Shown here: positions 15,722 through 23,183 of the stretch, piece by piece
How positions within the stretch are numbered: the first letter of the stretch is position 1
How the letters are laid out: each line of letters opens with the position of its first letter
Position numbers and translations under genes: made by a program
Assembly: GCA_965243185.1 (NCBI GenBank)
Contig: OZ251531.1
Coordinates: 1,364,001 to 1,428,000, forward strand
Reading direction: 5' to 3'
DNA: 64,000 bases
DNA from: CBDBCU01 sp965243185
GTDB taxonomy: Bacteria; Chloroflexota; Dehalococcoidia; Lucifugimonadales; UBA3495
Notes under the pieces: generated by a model
What the model saw: the letters and a program-made list of their open reading frames with translations, nothing else
What the model was told of the DNA's origin: nothing
Database searches by the model: none

Positions 15722-16240
15722 ATGCTGACCGCCCGCTCTTTGCCCCAACCCCTGGCGTTGATTTCCCTGTTCCTGCTGCTAACGGCCGCCGCCGCGCTGC
15801 TGGCTTGCGGGCCGGTGGCGCAGCCCGTCCCGGCGGAGGGCAATGTTTTGCCGGTGGCGCAGCAGGAGGGCGGAGACTCTGACCCGACGGAACCCCCGCC
15901 CCCGCCGACTTTGCCCACGCCCTCTTACCCCAAAATAAAACACAGCCAACTGCAATACGACGTGGTTGCGTTTGAGGAAGCCCAAGACGCCGCCAGCGGC
16001 CCCTCCGGGCAAAGCGACACCGCCCCGGCGGACACTGTCGTATTTGTGCAGATTGTTCTTTCCGGCAATAAAGCCGAAGTCGCTGCTTGGCTGCGTGGCA
16101 AGGGCATTACCCCTGGTCACGCGGATGACCCCGCCATCAGTAACCTAGACGCTTACGTGTCTTTGTCCCTTCTGGGTGAACTTTCCCAGCAGGATGGGGT
16201 AATAGAGATTGAACAGATTGCCCCACCCTTTAATCCGTAG
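15722..16240 (+). CDS. Lipoprotein with peptidase-prodomain-like C-terminus, tandem copy 2
   Basis: 172 residues, paralogue of the 14829 gene with the same signal peptide and LLACG lipobox, Pro-rich linker and prodomain-like segment (VVFVQIVLSGNKAEVAAWLR, then YVSLSLLGELSQQDGV). The last dozen residues differ from copy 1 (IEIEQIAPPFNP). GGAGG lies 6 bases upstream of ATG. It is followed 20 bases later by the second truncated subtilase. See copy 1 for function; the two copies suggest a locus that expands by tandem duplication. Confidence 0.6.
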   Translation: MLTARSLPQPLALISLFLLLTAAAALLACGPVAQPVPAEGNVLPVAQQEGGDSDPTEPPPPPTLPTPSYPKIKHSQLQYDVVAFEEAQDAASGPSGQSDTAPADTVVFVQIVLSGNKAEVAAWLRGKGITPGHADDPAISNLDAYVSLSLLGELSQQDGVIEIEQIAPPFNP

Positions 16241-16260
16241 CAGTAACCTTGAGCAGGAGG

Positions 16261-16536
16261 ATGAACCGGTTGAAAGGGTTTTCCGCGTCAGCCGAGCTTG
16301 CGGTCTGCTGCGTTGTCCTGCTGTTGGCGGTGGCATTGTCGGCGCCGCTGTGGCTGGGCTTTTTCGGGACGGTTGAAGCCGGCTCCAACTCCAGCAGTCC
16401 CGGCCGAGCAACCGGGCAAACTTCGCCGACCCCGACGGTAGTCAGTCAGGGCTGGCAACTGCATAACGCCGACTCCTGGCATACTGATGTCTGGCGGGGA
16501 CAAGGCGTCACAATCGGGATAATTGACACCATCTAG
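16261..16536 (+). pseudogene. Truncated S8 peptidase N-terminus, copy 2, abutting the IS5 element
   Basis: Start ATG 16261 after AGCAGGAGG. 91 residues nearly identical to copy 1: membrane helix, Ser/Pro linker, GWQLHNADSWHTDVWRGQGV and TIGIIDTI, then stop. The stop TAG is part of the CTAG target at which the IS5-family element begins (IS from 16536), so the downstream sequence that once followed is separated from it. Confidence 0.6.
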
Positions 16537-17452
16537 GGCCTGTTGACAAACCTTAAAGTGCCAGCTGGCGATTGACCGCCGGCCAGCCCCCGGGGTTCTG
16601 GCCGGTTTCCTTTTCCCGCATTGCTACTACCGTGGCCACCAAGCAAAGGGTTGCCGCGTACATTTCGCCCAACTTGCAGTAGCGCGTCGCAATTCCCCGA
16701 TACTCCTTGAGGGCCGCAAAGCGGTTTTCAATCAAATGACGCAACCCATATACCGCCGGGTCGGGCCAAGCCGGCGGTCGCCGCCGGGCCCGGGAAGGTA
16801 TCACCGGCCGGATGTCCGCCGCGGCCAACCAGCTACGGATCAGGTCCGTATCATAGGCTTTGTCGGCAATCAGTTCTTGGGTGGCAACCGCACCAATCAA
16901 ATCTGGCAGCACCACGCATTCCGCCGCATTGCCCGGGCGCAGGACAAACTTGACCAGTCGCCCCATAGCGTCGGCCAAGGCCACCACCTTGGTATTCAGC
17001 CCGCCGCGACTCCGCCCGATGGCTTGGGCCAACCGGGATTGGTCGCGGGAGCGTCCCCTTTTGGGGCGCCAGTCCCGTGCTGATGCCCTTTGACAAAAGT
17101 CCCATCCACCATTACGGTGTCCAACTGAAGCTCGCCGGCCAAGCTGTTGAACAGCTGCTCAAAGACGCCGGCTTTAGTCCAGCGGCGGAACCGTTGATAC
17201 ACCGAGTTCCATTTCCCAAACTCCGGGGGCAAGTCGCGCCAAGGAGCTCCAGTGCGGGCAATCCACAGGATGCCCTCAACCGTGTTCCGATTTGCTTGCA
17301 GCGGTGGCCGGCCGCCTTTCTTGGGGTCGCCCCGCAAAGCCGGCTCCAGCCGCGCCCACTGCCGGTCGGATAACATCTTACGCGCCAAGCTATTCCCTCC
17401 TGATTAAGTTGCTGGTAATCTAATCAGGAGAAACGGGTTTGTCAACAGGCCC
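16536..17452 (-). mobile_element. IS5-family (IS427-like) insertion sequence, copy A
   Basis: 917 bp with perfect 17-bp inverted ends GGGCCTGTTGACAAACC / GGTTTGTCAACAGGCCC. Both ends abut CTAG, with TA as the duplicated target (16534-16535 and 17453-17454), as IS427-group elements do. It is identical in length and translated products to copy B at 32293-33209, in opposite orientation. The two copies form inverted repeats flanking about 14.8 kb. Confidence 0.9.
16553..17388 (-). CDS. IS5-family transposase, two frames joined by -1 frameshift (copy A)
   Basis: Frame 1 (16996-17388, 130 aa, TTG start) carries the helix-turn-helix-like N-terminus and the first catalytic Asp (DTVMVDGTFVK). Frame 2 (16553-17032) carries ADKAYDTDL (second Asp) and ENRFAALKEYRGIATRY (Glu). 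A slippery heptamer C CCA AAA in the overlap would yield the fused protein APK-RGRSRDQSRLAQAIGRSR by -1 slippage. A 10-bp inverted repeat, CTCCTGATTA and TAATCAGGAG, lies just upstream of the start and covers the ribosome site, a likely brake on translation. The copy appears intact and could be active. Confidence 0.85.
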
Positions 17453-17459
17453 TAGAGGA

Positions 17460-18301
17460 ATGGGACACCTTTGCGGCGCAAACTGTAAGCGTAAAACCGG
17501 GCAACCGTGCGATACTTGCCGAACTGCCGGCAGTATCCGGGTGGTAATGCTTGACGCCAATGGCAAGCCGATTAAGCCGGCGGGCAAGCGGCCCCACGCG
17601 ACGCCCCACGAAAGGGGCGCGGCGGTCGATATGTATTTCGATGGGCTTTCCTATCGCCGGGTAGCAAGGAATATGGAGCAGTATTTCGGACGGGAAACTA
17701 ACCCGGCAACGGTTTATCGCTGGGTAAAGGAATTGAGCGGAACGGCGGATGAAATCCTGCGCCCGATGAAAGTTGACACCGGCCGGGAATGGGTAGCGGA
17801 TGAAATGGTGGTCAATGTCGGCGGTCAAAAGATGTGGCTGTTCAATGTAATGGACGCTGATACCCGGTTTGTGCTGGCGGCCCATCTGACGCCGGAACGG
17901 ACGGCAAGGGCGGCGCAAACTACGCTGGCAATGGCAAGGGAACGGTCAAACAATGCGCCGGCGGTTGTAAAGACGGACGGGCTGCGGTCATACCGGCAAG
18001 CATTGCCGCGGGCTTTCCCGACCTGGCCGGTCAAGCACACGGTAAGCCAGGGAATCAAAGCGCAGATTAACAACAATATGTCGGAGCGGTTACAAGGAAC
18101 TTTCCGCGACCGGACAAGGTGTTACGGGGCTTGGATAGCCGGGAAACCGGGCAAGCGTACATTGACGGGCTGGTATTGCATTACAACTATTTCCGGCCCC
18201 ACCAGAGTTTGGATGACAAGCGGCCGGCAGAAGTGGCGGGAGCGGAACTGCCATTCAAGGATTGGGAGGACGTAGCAGCGGTGAAAAGGGGGCAACGGTG
18301 A
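17460..18301 (+). pseudogene. IS6-family (IS240-type DDE) transposase, frameshifted
   Basis: Frame opens at ATG 17460 (MGHLCGANCKRKTGQPCDTC, a short Cys-rich head) and contains RGAAVDMYFDGLSYRRVARN (helix-turn-helix) and the DDE core: WVADEMVVNVGGQKMWL (Asp), VVKTDGLRSY (Asp), NNNMSERLQGTFRDR (Glu). Near 18113 (CGGACAAGGTGTTACGG) the frame breaks; a missing base there restores TKVLRGLDSRETGQAYIDGL and HYNYFRPHQSLDDKRPAE to the TGA at 18301. The stop overlaps the methylase GTG start by GTGA. Its 5' leader is separated by the IS5 copy. The frameshift would inactivate it unless it is a sequencing error. Confidence 0.75.
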
Positions 18302-19110
18302 CTAATCTGGGCGCATTGCCCTACTATGGGGGCAAGCAAGGCTATGGCAAAGCGGGCTGGATTGCCAATCTGCTGCCGTGGTCGCCGGCAACTTTTTATT
18401 GCGAACCCTTCGCGGGAATGGCCGGGGTGCTGCTGACGCGGCCGGCGGTAAAAAGGGAAATGCTGAACGACCTTAACGGGCGGATTATCAACTGGTGGCG
18501 GATGGTGCGGGACTGCCCGGATGAATTCAGTTACCTGGTAAAACATACGCCGCAGAGCCGGGATGAATTCAAATGGGCTTGCGTGGCGGTGGATGACCCG
18601 GCCTTGCCGGATATTCGGCGGGCTTTGGCTTTCCATATCCTGGTTAGCCAGTGTATCAACGCCGGCGATAACAGTTTGTCCGGCGGGAGTTGGCGTCGGC
18701 GGTTTAAGCCGGAGGGTAAAAAGGATGGGGATTTTATCCCCAAGGTTGCTTGCCTGTCGGCACGGTTGCGCGATGTCCAGCTGGAGAATACCGATGCGCT
18801 GGATTTACTGGAGCGGACGGCGGGCTGCGATTATGCGGTGATTTACTGCGACCCGCCCTATCCTACTGCTAACACCACACCGTACGCTATGGGCGGCCTT
18901 GACTTTGACCGGTTGGGGGAATTGTTGCAAGCGCAACGAGGGGCGGTTGCGGTTAGCGGTTATGCCGGGGAATGGGATTGCCTGGGATGGGCGGCGGAAA
19001 GGAAACAAGCATTGCGGCCGCAAATTGCCGGGGGCGGTGAACCGCGAACTGAAGCGCTATGGCGAAATGCCCGGTGCATTGAGGCGGCAACCGTGCGGTG
19101 GCTGCTATGA
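18298..19110 (+). CDS. DNA adenine methylase (Dam/D12-class), passenger of the IS6 element
   Basis: 270 residues from GTG 18298, with AAAAGGGGG 5 bases upstream; the start overlaps the transposase stop (GTGA), implying translational coupling. Motifs: PYYGGKQGYGKAGWI near 8; EPFAGMAGVLLTRPAVKREM (SAM-binding motif I, about 38); NDLNGRIINWWRMVRD (motif II region); and the catalytic CDPPYPTANTTPY near 186. The C-terminus GGGEPRTEALWRN is typical of phage- and MGE-borne D12 methylases. The stop lies 2 bases before the terminal repeat, so the gene is wholly inside the element. It may methylate transposon ends or confer anti-restriction. Recognition sequence unknown. Confidence 0.8.
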   Translation: MTNLGALPYYGGKQGYGKAGWIANLLPWSPATFYCEPFAGMAGVLLTRPAVKREMLNDLNGRIINWWRMVRDCPDEFSYLVKHTPQSRDEFKWACVAVDDPALPDIRRALAFHILVSQCINAGDNSLSGGSWRRRFKPEGKKDGDFIPKVACLSARLRDVQLENTDALDLLERTAGCDYAVIYCDPPYPTANTTPYAMGGLDFDRLGELLQAQRGAVAVSGYAGEWDCLGWAAERKQALRPQIAGGGEPRTEALWRNARCIEAATVRWLL

Positions 19111-19112
19111 TG

Positions 19113-19138
19113 AACTACCCAGCAAATGCAACAGTACC
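19113..19138 (+). repeat. IS6-family terminal inverted repeat, methylase-side end
   Basis: 26 bases matching 33222-33247 with one mismatch; followed by the target duplication GATGATTG at 19139-19146. Confidence 0.85.
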
Positions 19139-19319
19139 GATGATTGACATACCGTCCTACTATGGGCTGGTTCAGTGGCACGGTCGGGTGTTACCCGTCC
19201 TAGTCTATCAATCGGAAAACCCTCGTCCCCTGCTGGGCGCGGCTATGCTGGAAAACTGCCGGTTGACTGTTGATATGCGGGAGGGCGGCCCGGTGGCGAT
19301 AACGCCCCTTCCGCATTGA
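19139..19319 (+). pseudogene. Clan AA aspartic protease, C-terminal half
   Basis: Reads GATGATTG as part of MIDIPSYYGLVQWHGRVLPV, then PRPLLGAAMLENCRLTVDMR and EGGPVAITPLPH. This is the C-terminal half of the roughly 130-residue clan AA aspartic proteases, whose usual end is LLGMxLLxxxRLTIDVxxGGxVxIxPL. The N-terminal half with the catalytic DTG is on the minus strand at 33248-33491. Joining the two at the shared GATGATTG restores one frame of about 138 residues exactly. No start codon of its own is preceded by a ribosome site outside the IS6 end. Confidence 0.8.
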
Positions 19320-19525
19320 TTTTCCCATCCGCCGCCGCTTTAATTCAACTTCAAACGCCGCCGGCATTGACAAAGGCGGCGGCTATTATTTACCATAACT
19401 TGGCGTTACAGTTCCGGGCGTTTATACCTTGCCGGTTTGAGGCCGGCCGGTCTTTTGCTGACGAGTTGACGCAATGGCAATGGACAACAATACGATCCTG
19501 CCGGAAACTACGCCGGGCAAGCACG

Positions 19526-20350
19526 ATGTGGCGCGGTATCGAGTATCTGGCATACCGGGCGCAGCTGAGGATCCTGCGCCGCCAACTGCTGGCTTTGCAG
19601 GAGTGGGCAGTGGGCCAAGACCAGCGCATTGCCATTGTCCTCGAGGGGCGGGACGCCGCCGGCAAGGGCAGCACTACCGCCACGATTACCCACTACCTGA
19701 ACCCCCGCAATGTCAGCGTCATCAGCCAGGGCATTCCTACCGCTCAGGAAATGCGGAACTGGTTGGGGCATCACCGCCGGCTGATGCCGGAGCCGGGCAA
19801 CATCACCATCTTTGACCGCTCCTGGTACTCCCGGGCCTTGGTGCAGCCGGCCATGGGCTACTGCTCCCTGCGCCAGTATCAATACTTTATGAACCGGGTC
19901 AACGATTGGGAGAAAGACCTGGTGGACGATGGGGTGAGCCTGCTGAAAATCTACCTGTCGGTTTCCCAGGAATCCCAGCATTTGCGGTTTAAGATGCGGC
20001 AGGACAGCGACCTGCAATACTGGAAATACTCGGCCAATGACCGCAAGGTAGCGGAACGGTGGCAGCTTTTGACCTACTTCAAGGAGCGGATGTTTGCCGT
20101 TACTTCTACCGACTACGCCCCCTGGGTCATCATCGACTCCGACAACAAGCAGCAAGCCCGGCTGAATGTCATCCACTACATCCTGACCCGCTTCGAGTAT
20201 GCCGGCAAGGATTTGCGGCCGGAATATATCTACGGGGCCGCCGAACCAATCCCGGAAGTGGTAACGGATATGATTGTGGATGGGGTGCTGTTCAGCGGCC
20301 TGAACCGGGAGCAGGTAGCTATTTTGGACCGGATTCTCATTCATGAATAG
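19526..20350 (+). CDS. Polyphosphate kinase 2 family protein
   Basis: 274 residues from ATG 19526. The core begins IEYLAYRAQLRILRRQLLAL; Walker A is LEGRDAAGKGST near 38, and the lid/Walker B segment is ITIFDRSWYSRALVQPAMGYC near 95. VIIDSDNKQQARLN near 205 is also typical. PPK2 enzymes transfer phosphate between polyphosphate and nucleotides (NDP or NMP); the class cannot be fixed by eye. The start is uncertain: no ribosome site precedes 19526, and a nearby other-frame ATG at 19474 (MAMDNNTILPETTPGKHD) looks like a plausible N-terminus that would need a frameshift. The stop overlaps the Nudix gene start by 8 bases. The 19320-19525 gap contains nothing else recognised. Confidence 0.85.
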   Translation: MWRGIEYLAYRAQLRILRRQLLALQEWAVGQDQRIAIVLEGRDAAGKGSTTATITHYLNPRNVSVISQGIPTAQEMRNWLGHHRRLMPEPGNITIFDRSWYSRALVQPAMGYCSLRQYQYFMNRVNDWEKDLVDDGVSLLKIYLSVSQESQHLRFKMRQDSDLQYWKYSANDRKVAERWQLLTYFKERMFAVTSTDYAPWVIIDSDNKQQARLNVIHYILTRFEYAGKDLRPEYIYGAAEPIPEVVTDMIVDGVLFSGLNREQVAILDRILIHE

Positions 20351-20801
20351 GGATGAGCTGCCCCAGATGCACGCCGCCGGGGGCGTTGTTCTCTGCGGCG
20401 GCCATGCCCTGCTCATCCGCAAGCATCGCCTTTGGGATTTGCCCAAGGGCAAGCTGGACTATCCCGACGAACCTTATGAGCAGTGCGCTTTGCGGGAGAT
20501 TTCCGAGGAGACCGGCTTGCCGCCCCGGCTGCTGAAAATCCGCGCCCCCCTGATCCACTCCACTTACATTTCCTACTACGCCATCGGCCCGGTGAACAAG
20601 ACGGTGCAGTGGTTTATGCTGGACTATGCCGGCAACTTGGCTGACCCCTTGCAGCCTGACCTAACCGAGGGAATTGACCAGTGTCGCTGGGTCACGTTGG
20701 CGGAACTGTTGCCGACTATGAAAGCGGCCCGCCCCTACCTGCGCCCGGTGCGCCAAGCCTTGGAACAGGCACTGCTAACCCCGGCGGCGTGGCGCGACTA
20801 A
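20343..20801 (+). CDS. Nudix hydrolase
   Basis: 152 residues, overlapping the end of ppk2. The Nudix box GKLDYPDEPYEQCALREISE ending ETGL (about 37-60) has the Gly, Glu and REUXEE residues intact. Upstream, AAGGVVLCGGHALLIRKHRLWDLPKG is typical of small MutT/DIPP-like enzymes. Such enzymes hydrolyse nucleoside diphosphates linked to other groups; diadenosine polyphosphates or diphosphoinositol/polyphosphate-type substrates would suit the overlap with a polyphosphate kinase. The coupling with ppk2 is an inference from the overlap. Followed by the DnaA-box region. Confidence 0.85.
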   Translation: MNRDELPQMHAAGGVVLCGGHALLIRKHRLWDLPKGKLDYPDEPYEQCALREISEETGLPPRLLKIRAPLIHSTYISYYAIGPVNKTVQWFMLDYAGNLADPLQPDLTEGIDQCRWVTLAELLPTMKAARPYLRPVRQALEQALLTPAAWRD

Positions 20802-20823
20802 CACCTGCAAATAACATAAAACC

Positions 20824-20962
20824 GTGGATAAGTCCGTTATTTTCGTGGATAACCCGTTCTATTCAGTGGATAATTCCAATCCCGATTGTGCATCACTCCG
20901 GGACGGATGCCCGGTTTTTCCGGCCGGAAAAAGTTATCCACAATACCCGTCGACTTATCCAC
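20824..20962. promoter_or_regulatory. Cluster of five DnaA-box-like 8-9-mers with 21-bp phasing
   Basis: GTGGATAA occurs at 20824, 20845 and 20866 (exactly 21 bp apart) and its complement TTATCCAC at 20934 and 20955 (again 21 bp apart). The box at 20934 extends to TTATCCACA, the full DnaA consensus. All lie in the 284-base gap between the Nudix gene and obgE. The arrangement, three boxes one way and two the other with two-helical-turn spacing, fits cooperative DnaA binding: a replication origin or a DnaA-controlled promoter of obgE. Confidence 0.65.
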
Positions 20963-21085
20963 GCGCCAACCCTTGCCCATCCGTGTTACAATGGGGAATA
21001 TCAACCGGAAAACCGGCTAGGCCGGATAGCGGTTATTCCCGCTGTCAACCGGCTTATTACGGTTATTCTTTTCACTGATTCACCA

Positions 21086-22396
21086 ATGATTGATACAGTT
21101 CGATTAAACATTAAAGCCGGGGATGGCGGCAACGGCTGCGTCAGCTTTCTCCGGGAAAAATATCGTCCCAAAGGCGGCCCTAACGGTGGGGATGGGGGCG
21201 ATGGGGGCCATGCCTATGTGGTCGGCGACTCGTCGCTCAACACTCTGCTTCACCTGAAATACAACAGCACCATTTATGTGGAGCGGGGCGGCCACGGCAA
21301 GGGCAAGGGACAGCGCGGAGCCAACGGCACCGATACCGTCATCAAAGTCCCGGTCGGCACCGTAGTTTGGCGGATGCTGCCCCGCGGCCAGCGGGACTTT
21401 CTGGCCGACATTACCGACCCGGCGCCGCGTCTGGTAGCCCAGGGCGGCCGCGGCGGTTGGGGCAATGCCCACTATGTTTCCGCCACCAATCAGGAACCGA
21501 TGCTTTCCCAAAGGGGTGAGCGCGGCGAGTATGCGGTTCTGTTCCTCGAATTGAAACTGCTGGCTGATGTGGGCTTGCTGGCCCGCCCCAACGCCGGCAA
21601 ATCTACGCTGATTTCCCGCTGCTCGGCGGCCAAACCCCGCATTGCCGATTACCCCTTTACCACCGTGGAGCCGGTGTTGGGCGTGGTCAACAGCCGGGGG
21701 CAGGATTTTGTGATGATGGAAGTTCCCGGCCTGCTGGAAGGGGCGCACGAAGGCGTCGGCTTGGGTGACCAGTTCCTGCGCCACGCCGAGCGGGCCCGTC
21801 TGTACCTGCATATTCTCGACGGCTTGTCCGACAACATTGCCGCCGACTTTCACATGATTAACCGGGAGCTACAGGAATTCAACCCGGCTTTGGCCCACAA
21901 GCCGCAGTTTATTGTGGTCAACAAATTGGATGTTACCGAGGTGCAGGAACGGCGCGCGGAAATTGAGCAATCCCTGCGCCAAGCGGCCGCCGCATCGCCC
22001 TTGCCGGCTTTCCAGTCCGGGCCGCCGCCGGTGTTCTTTATATCGGCGGTCAGCGGGGAGGGCATTGAGCCGCTGTTGGGCCAAGTCGTTGAAACCCTGG
22101 AATCCCTGCCTAAAGATGAACTGGCGTCTGCCGGTTCACCGGTAGCCCCCAGCGCGCCTAACCGCCGCCGTCCCGCCGCTACGCCTAACACCTTTCACAA
22201 GGAAAAGGGCGTTTATGTCATCCATTCCGAGCAGTTGGAGCGGTTAAGCGCCTTGGCCGACACCCGGGATTACCGGGTGCTGCTGCAACTCTGGCGGGAG
22301 ATGACCCGGTTGGGCATTGCCCGCCGTCTGGAGGCGGCCGGCATTGAACCCGGCGACACCATCCGCATCGGCCGCGTCGAAATGGAGTGGTTCTAG
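21086..22396 (+). CDS. obgE: Obg family GTPase (ObgE/CgtA)
   Basis: 436 residues from ATG 21086 (MIDTVRLNIKAGDGGNGCVS); the frame is open further upstream through the DnaA-box region but that is non-coding by content. The glycine-rich Obg fold occupies about 1-157 (GGPNGGDGGDGGHAYVV). The G domain has ARPNAGKSTL (G1), NKLD (G4) and SAVSGEG (G5). The C-terminal OCT domain runs from about 365 (KGVYVIHSEQLERL). Obg binds the 50S subunit and links ribosome assembly to ppGpp and replication. Oddities: the G3 motif is EVPG (MMEVPGLLEGAHEG) where most homologues have DIPG, and a Gly before the P-loop is Ala. nadD starts 1 base after the stop. Confidence 0.9.
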   Translation: MIDTVRLNIKAGDGGNGCVSFLREKYRPKGGPNGGDGGDGGHAYVVGDSSLNTLLHLKYNSTIYVERGGHGKGKGQRGANGTDTVIKVPVGTVVWRMLPRGQRDFLADITDPAPRLVAQGGRGGWGNAHYVSATNQEPMLSQRGERGEYAVLFLELKLLADVGLLARPNAGKSTLISRCSAAKPRIADYPFTTVEPVLGVVNSRGQDFVMMEVPGLLEGAHEGVGLGDQFLRHAERARLYLHILDGLSDNIAADFHMINRELQEFNPALAHKPQFIVVNKLDVTEVQERRAEIEQSLRQAAAASPLPAFQSGPPPVFFISAVSGEGIEPLLGQVVETLESLPKDELASAGSPVAPSAPNRRRPAATPNTFHKEKGVYVIHSEQLERLSALADTRDYRVLLQLWREMTRLGIARRLEAAGIEPGDTIRIGRVEMEWF

Positions 22397-22397
22397 G

Positions 22398-23015
22398 ATG
22401 CGGGTGGGTGTCCTCGGCGGTACTTTCGACCCGGTGCATCTGGGCCACCTGCTGATTGCTGAGGAAAGCCGGCTCAGCCTGGCGTTGGACAAGGTGTTAT
22501 TTATTCCGGCGGGCCAACCCTGGCTCAAGGCGGGGCAACCCTTAACGGACGCCGAACACCGCTGGCGGATGGCGCAGTTGGCTACCGCGCCCAATCCCCA
22601 CTTTCAGGTATTGCGTACCGAAATCGACCGACCGGGCCCCAGTTACACGGTGGACACGCTGACCGGATTGCCCGCTGAATTGGGGCAGCCGGCCGAACTC
22701 TACTTCATCTTGGGCGGGGATGCGCTGGCGAGCTTTCACCGGTGGAAAGAGCCGGAAAGGATTTTGCAACTGGCAACTTTAGTCGTAGTCCACCGCCCCG
22801 GCTACCGGGATGGGGAAATAGACAACATCATCAGCGAATTCAAAACCCGCTACCCGGACTATGCCCACCGCCTAACTACGTTGCCAATGCCGGGCGTTGA
22901 CTTCAGCGCCACGGTTATTCGCCGCCGGGCTGCCGCCGGTCAATCCTTCCGCTACCACACTCCGGAGCCGGTCGAGCAGTATATTCTGGAGCATGGGTTG
23001 TACCGGACAGGCTAA
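22398..23015 (+). CDS. nadD: Nicotinate-nucleotide adenylyltransferase
   Basis: 205 residues from ATG 22398, one base after the obgE stop, so translationally coupled. Motifs: GVLGGTFDPVHLGHLLIAEE (nucleotidyltransferase H-x-G-H), IPAGQPWLK, ILGGDALASFHRWKEPERIL, and the C-terminal MPGVDFSATVIRRR (ISSTxIR-type). NadD makes nicotinate adenine dinucleotide from NaMN and ATP, the step before NAD synthetase (nadE at 60630-62396). The obgE-nadD order is common in Chloroflexota and Firmicutes. Length is normal. Confidence 0.92.
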   Translation: MRVGVLGGTFDPVHLGHLLIAEESRLSLALDKVLFIPAGQPWLKAGQPLTDAEHRWRMAQLATAPNPHFQVLRTEIDRPGPSYTVDTLTGLPAELGQPAELYFILGGDALASFHRWKEPERILQLATLVVVHRPGYRDGEIDNIISEFKTRYPDYAHRLTTLPMPGVDFSATVIRRRAAAGQSFRYHTPEPVEQYILEHGLYRTG

Positions 23016-23183
23016 TCAGACCGGCTACTGCTGCGGCTCGCGCTATCTGCTTTCTCCTGGATAACTGATGGCGTACCGGTGTCATTCCACTGCTGACAAT
23101 GCTGGTTAAAAGGTGTATAATGCAAACTCGGCGCTACCAAATCAAACCGGCCCAACCCCGGCATTGCAAAGGACGACGACCCA

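Larger units (their letters stand above)
14775..16533 (+). repeat. Tandem duplication of the lipoprotein + truncated subtilase unit
   Basis: Unit 1 (about 14775-15664) and unit 2 (about 15668-16533) align through leader, lipoprotein, spacer and truncated subtilase. The leaders share GGCAAAYACCGCCCGAATYG and GGAGGAAAGAAATGCTGACC. Differences include small in-frame deletions, so it is not a very recent copy. Confidence 0.8.
17453..19138 (+). mobile_element. IS6-family element carrying a DNA adenine methylase (main part)
   Basis: Contains an IS6-type transposase and a Dam-like methylase and ends in a 26-base terminal repeat at 19113-19138 (AACTACCCAGCAAATGCAAC then AGTACC). The matching end, 25 of 26 identical, is at 33222-33247 in the same plus-strand orientation. 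Read outward-in these ends are GGTACTGTTGCA and GGTTCTGTTGCA, the IS6-family signature. Outside each end is GATGATTG (19139-19146; inverse complement at 33248-33255), the 8-bp duplication expected for IS6. The element was split when IS5 inserted at CTAG in its leader and recombined. Confidence 0.85.

Noticed and set aside
20681..21085. An upstream extension of obgE running through the DnaA-box region
   Set aside because: It overlaps the Nudix gene and the phased DnaA boxes; Obg homologues start at the MIDTVRLN-type residue at 21086.
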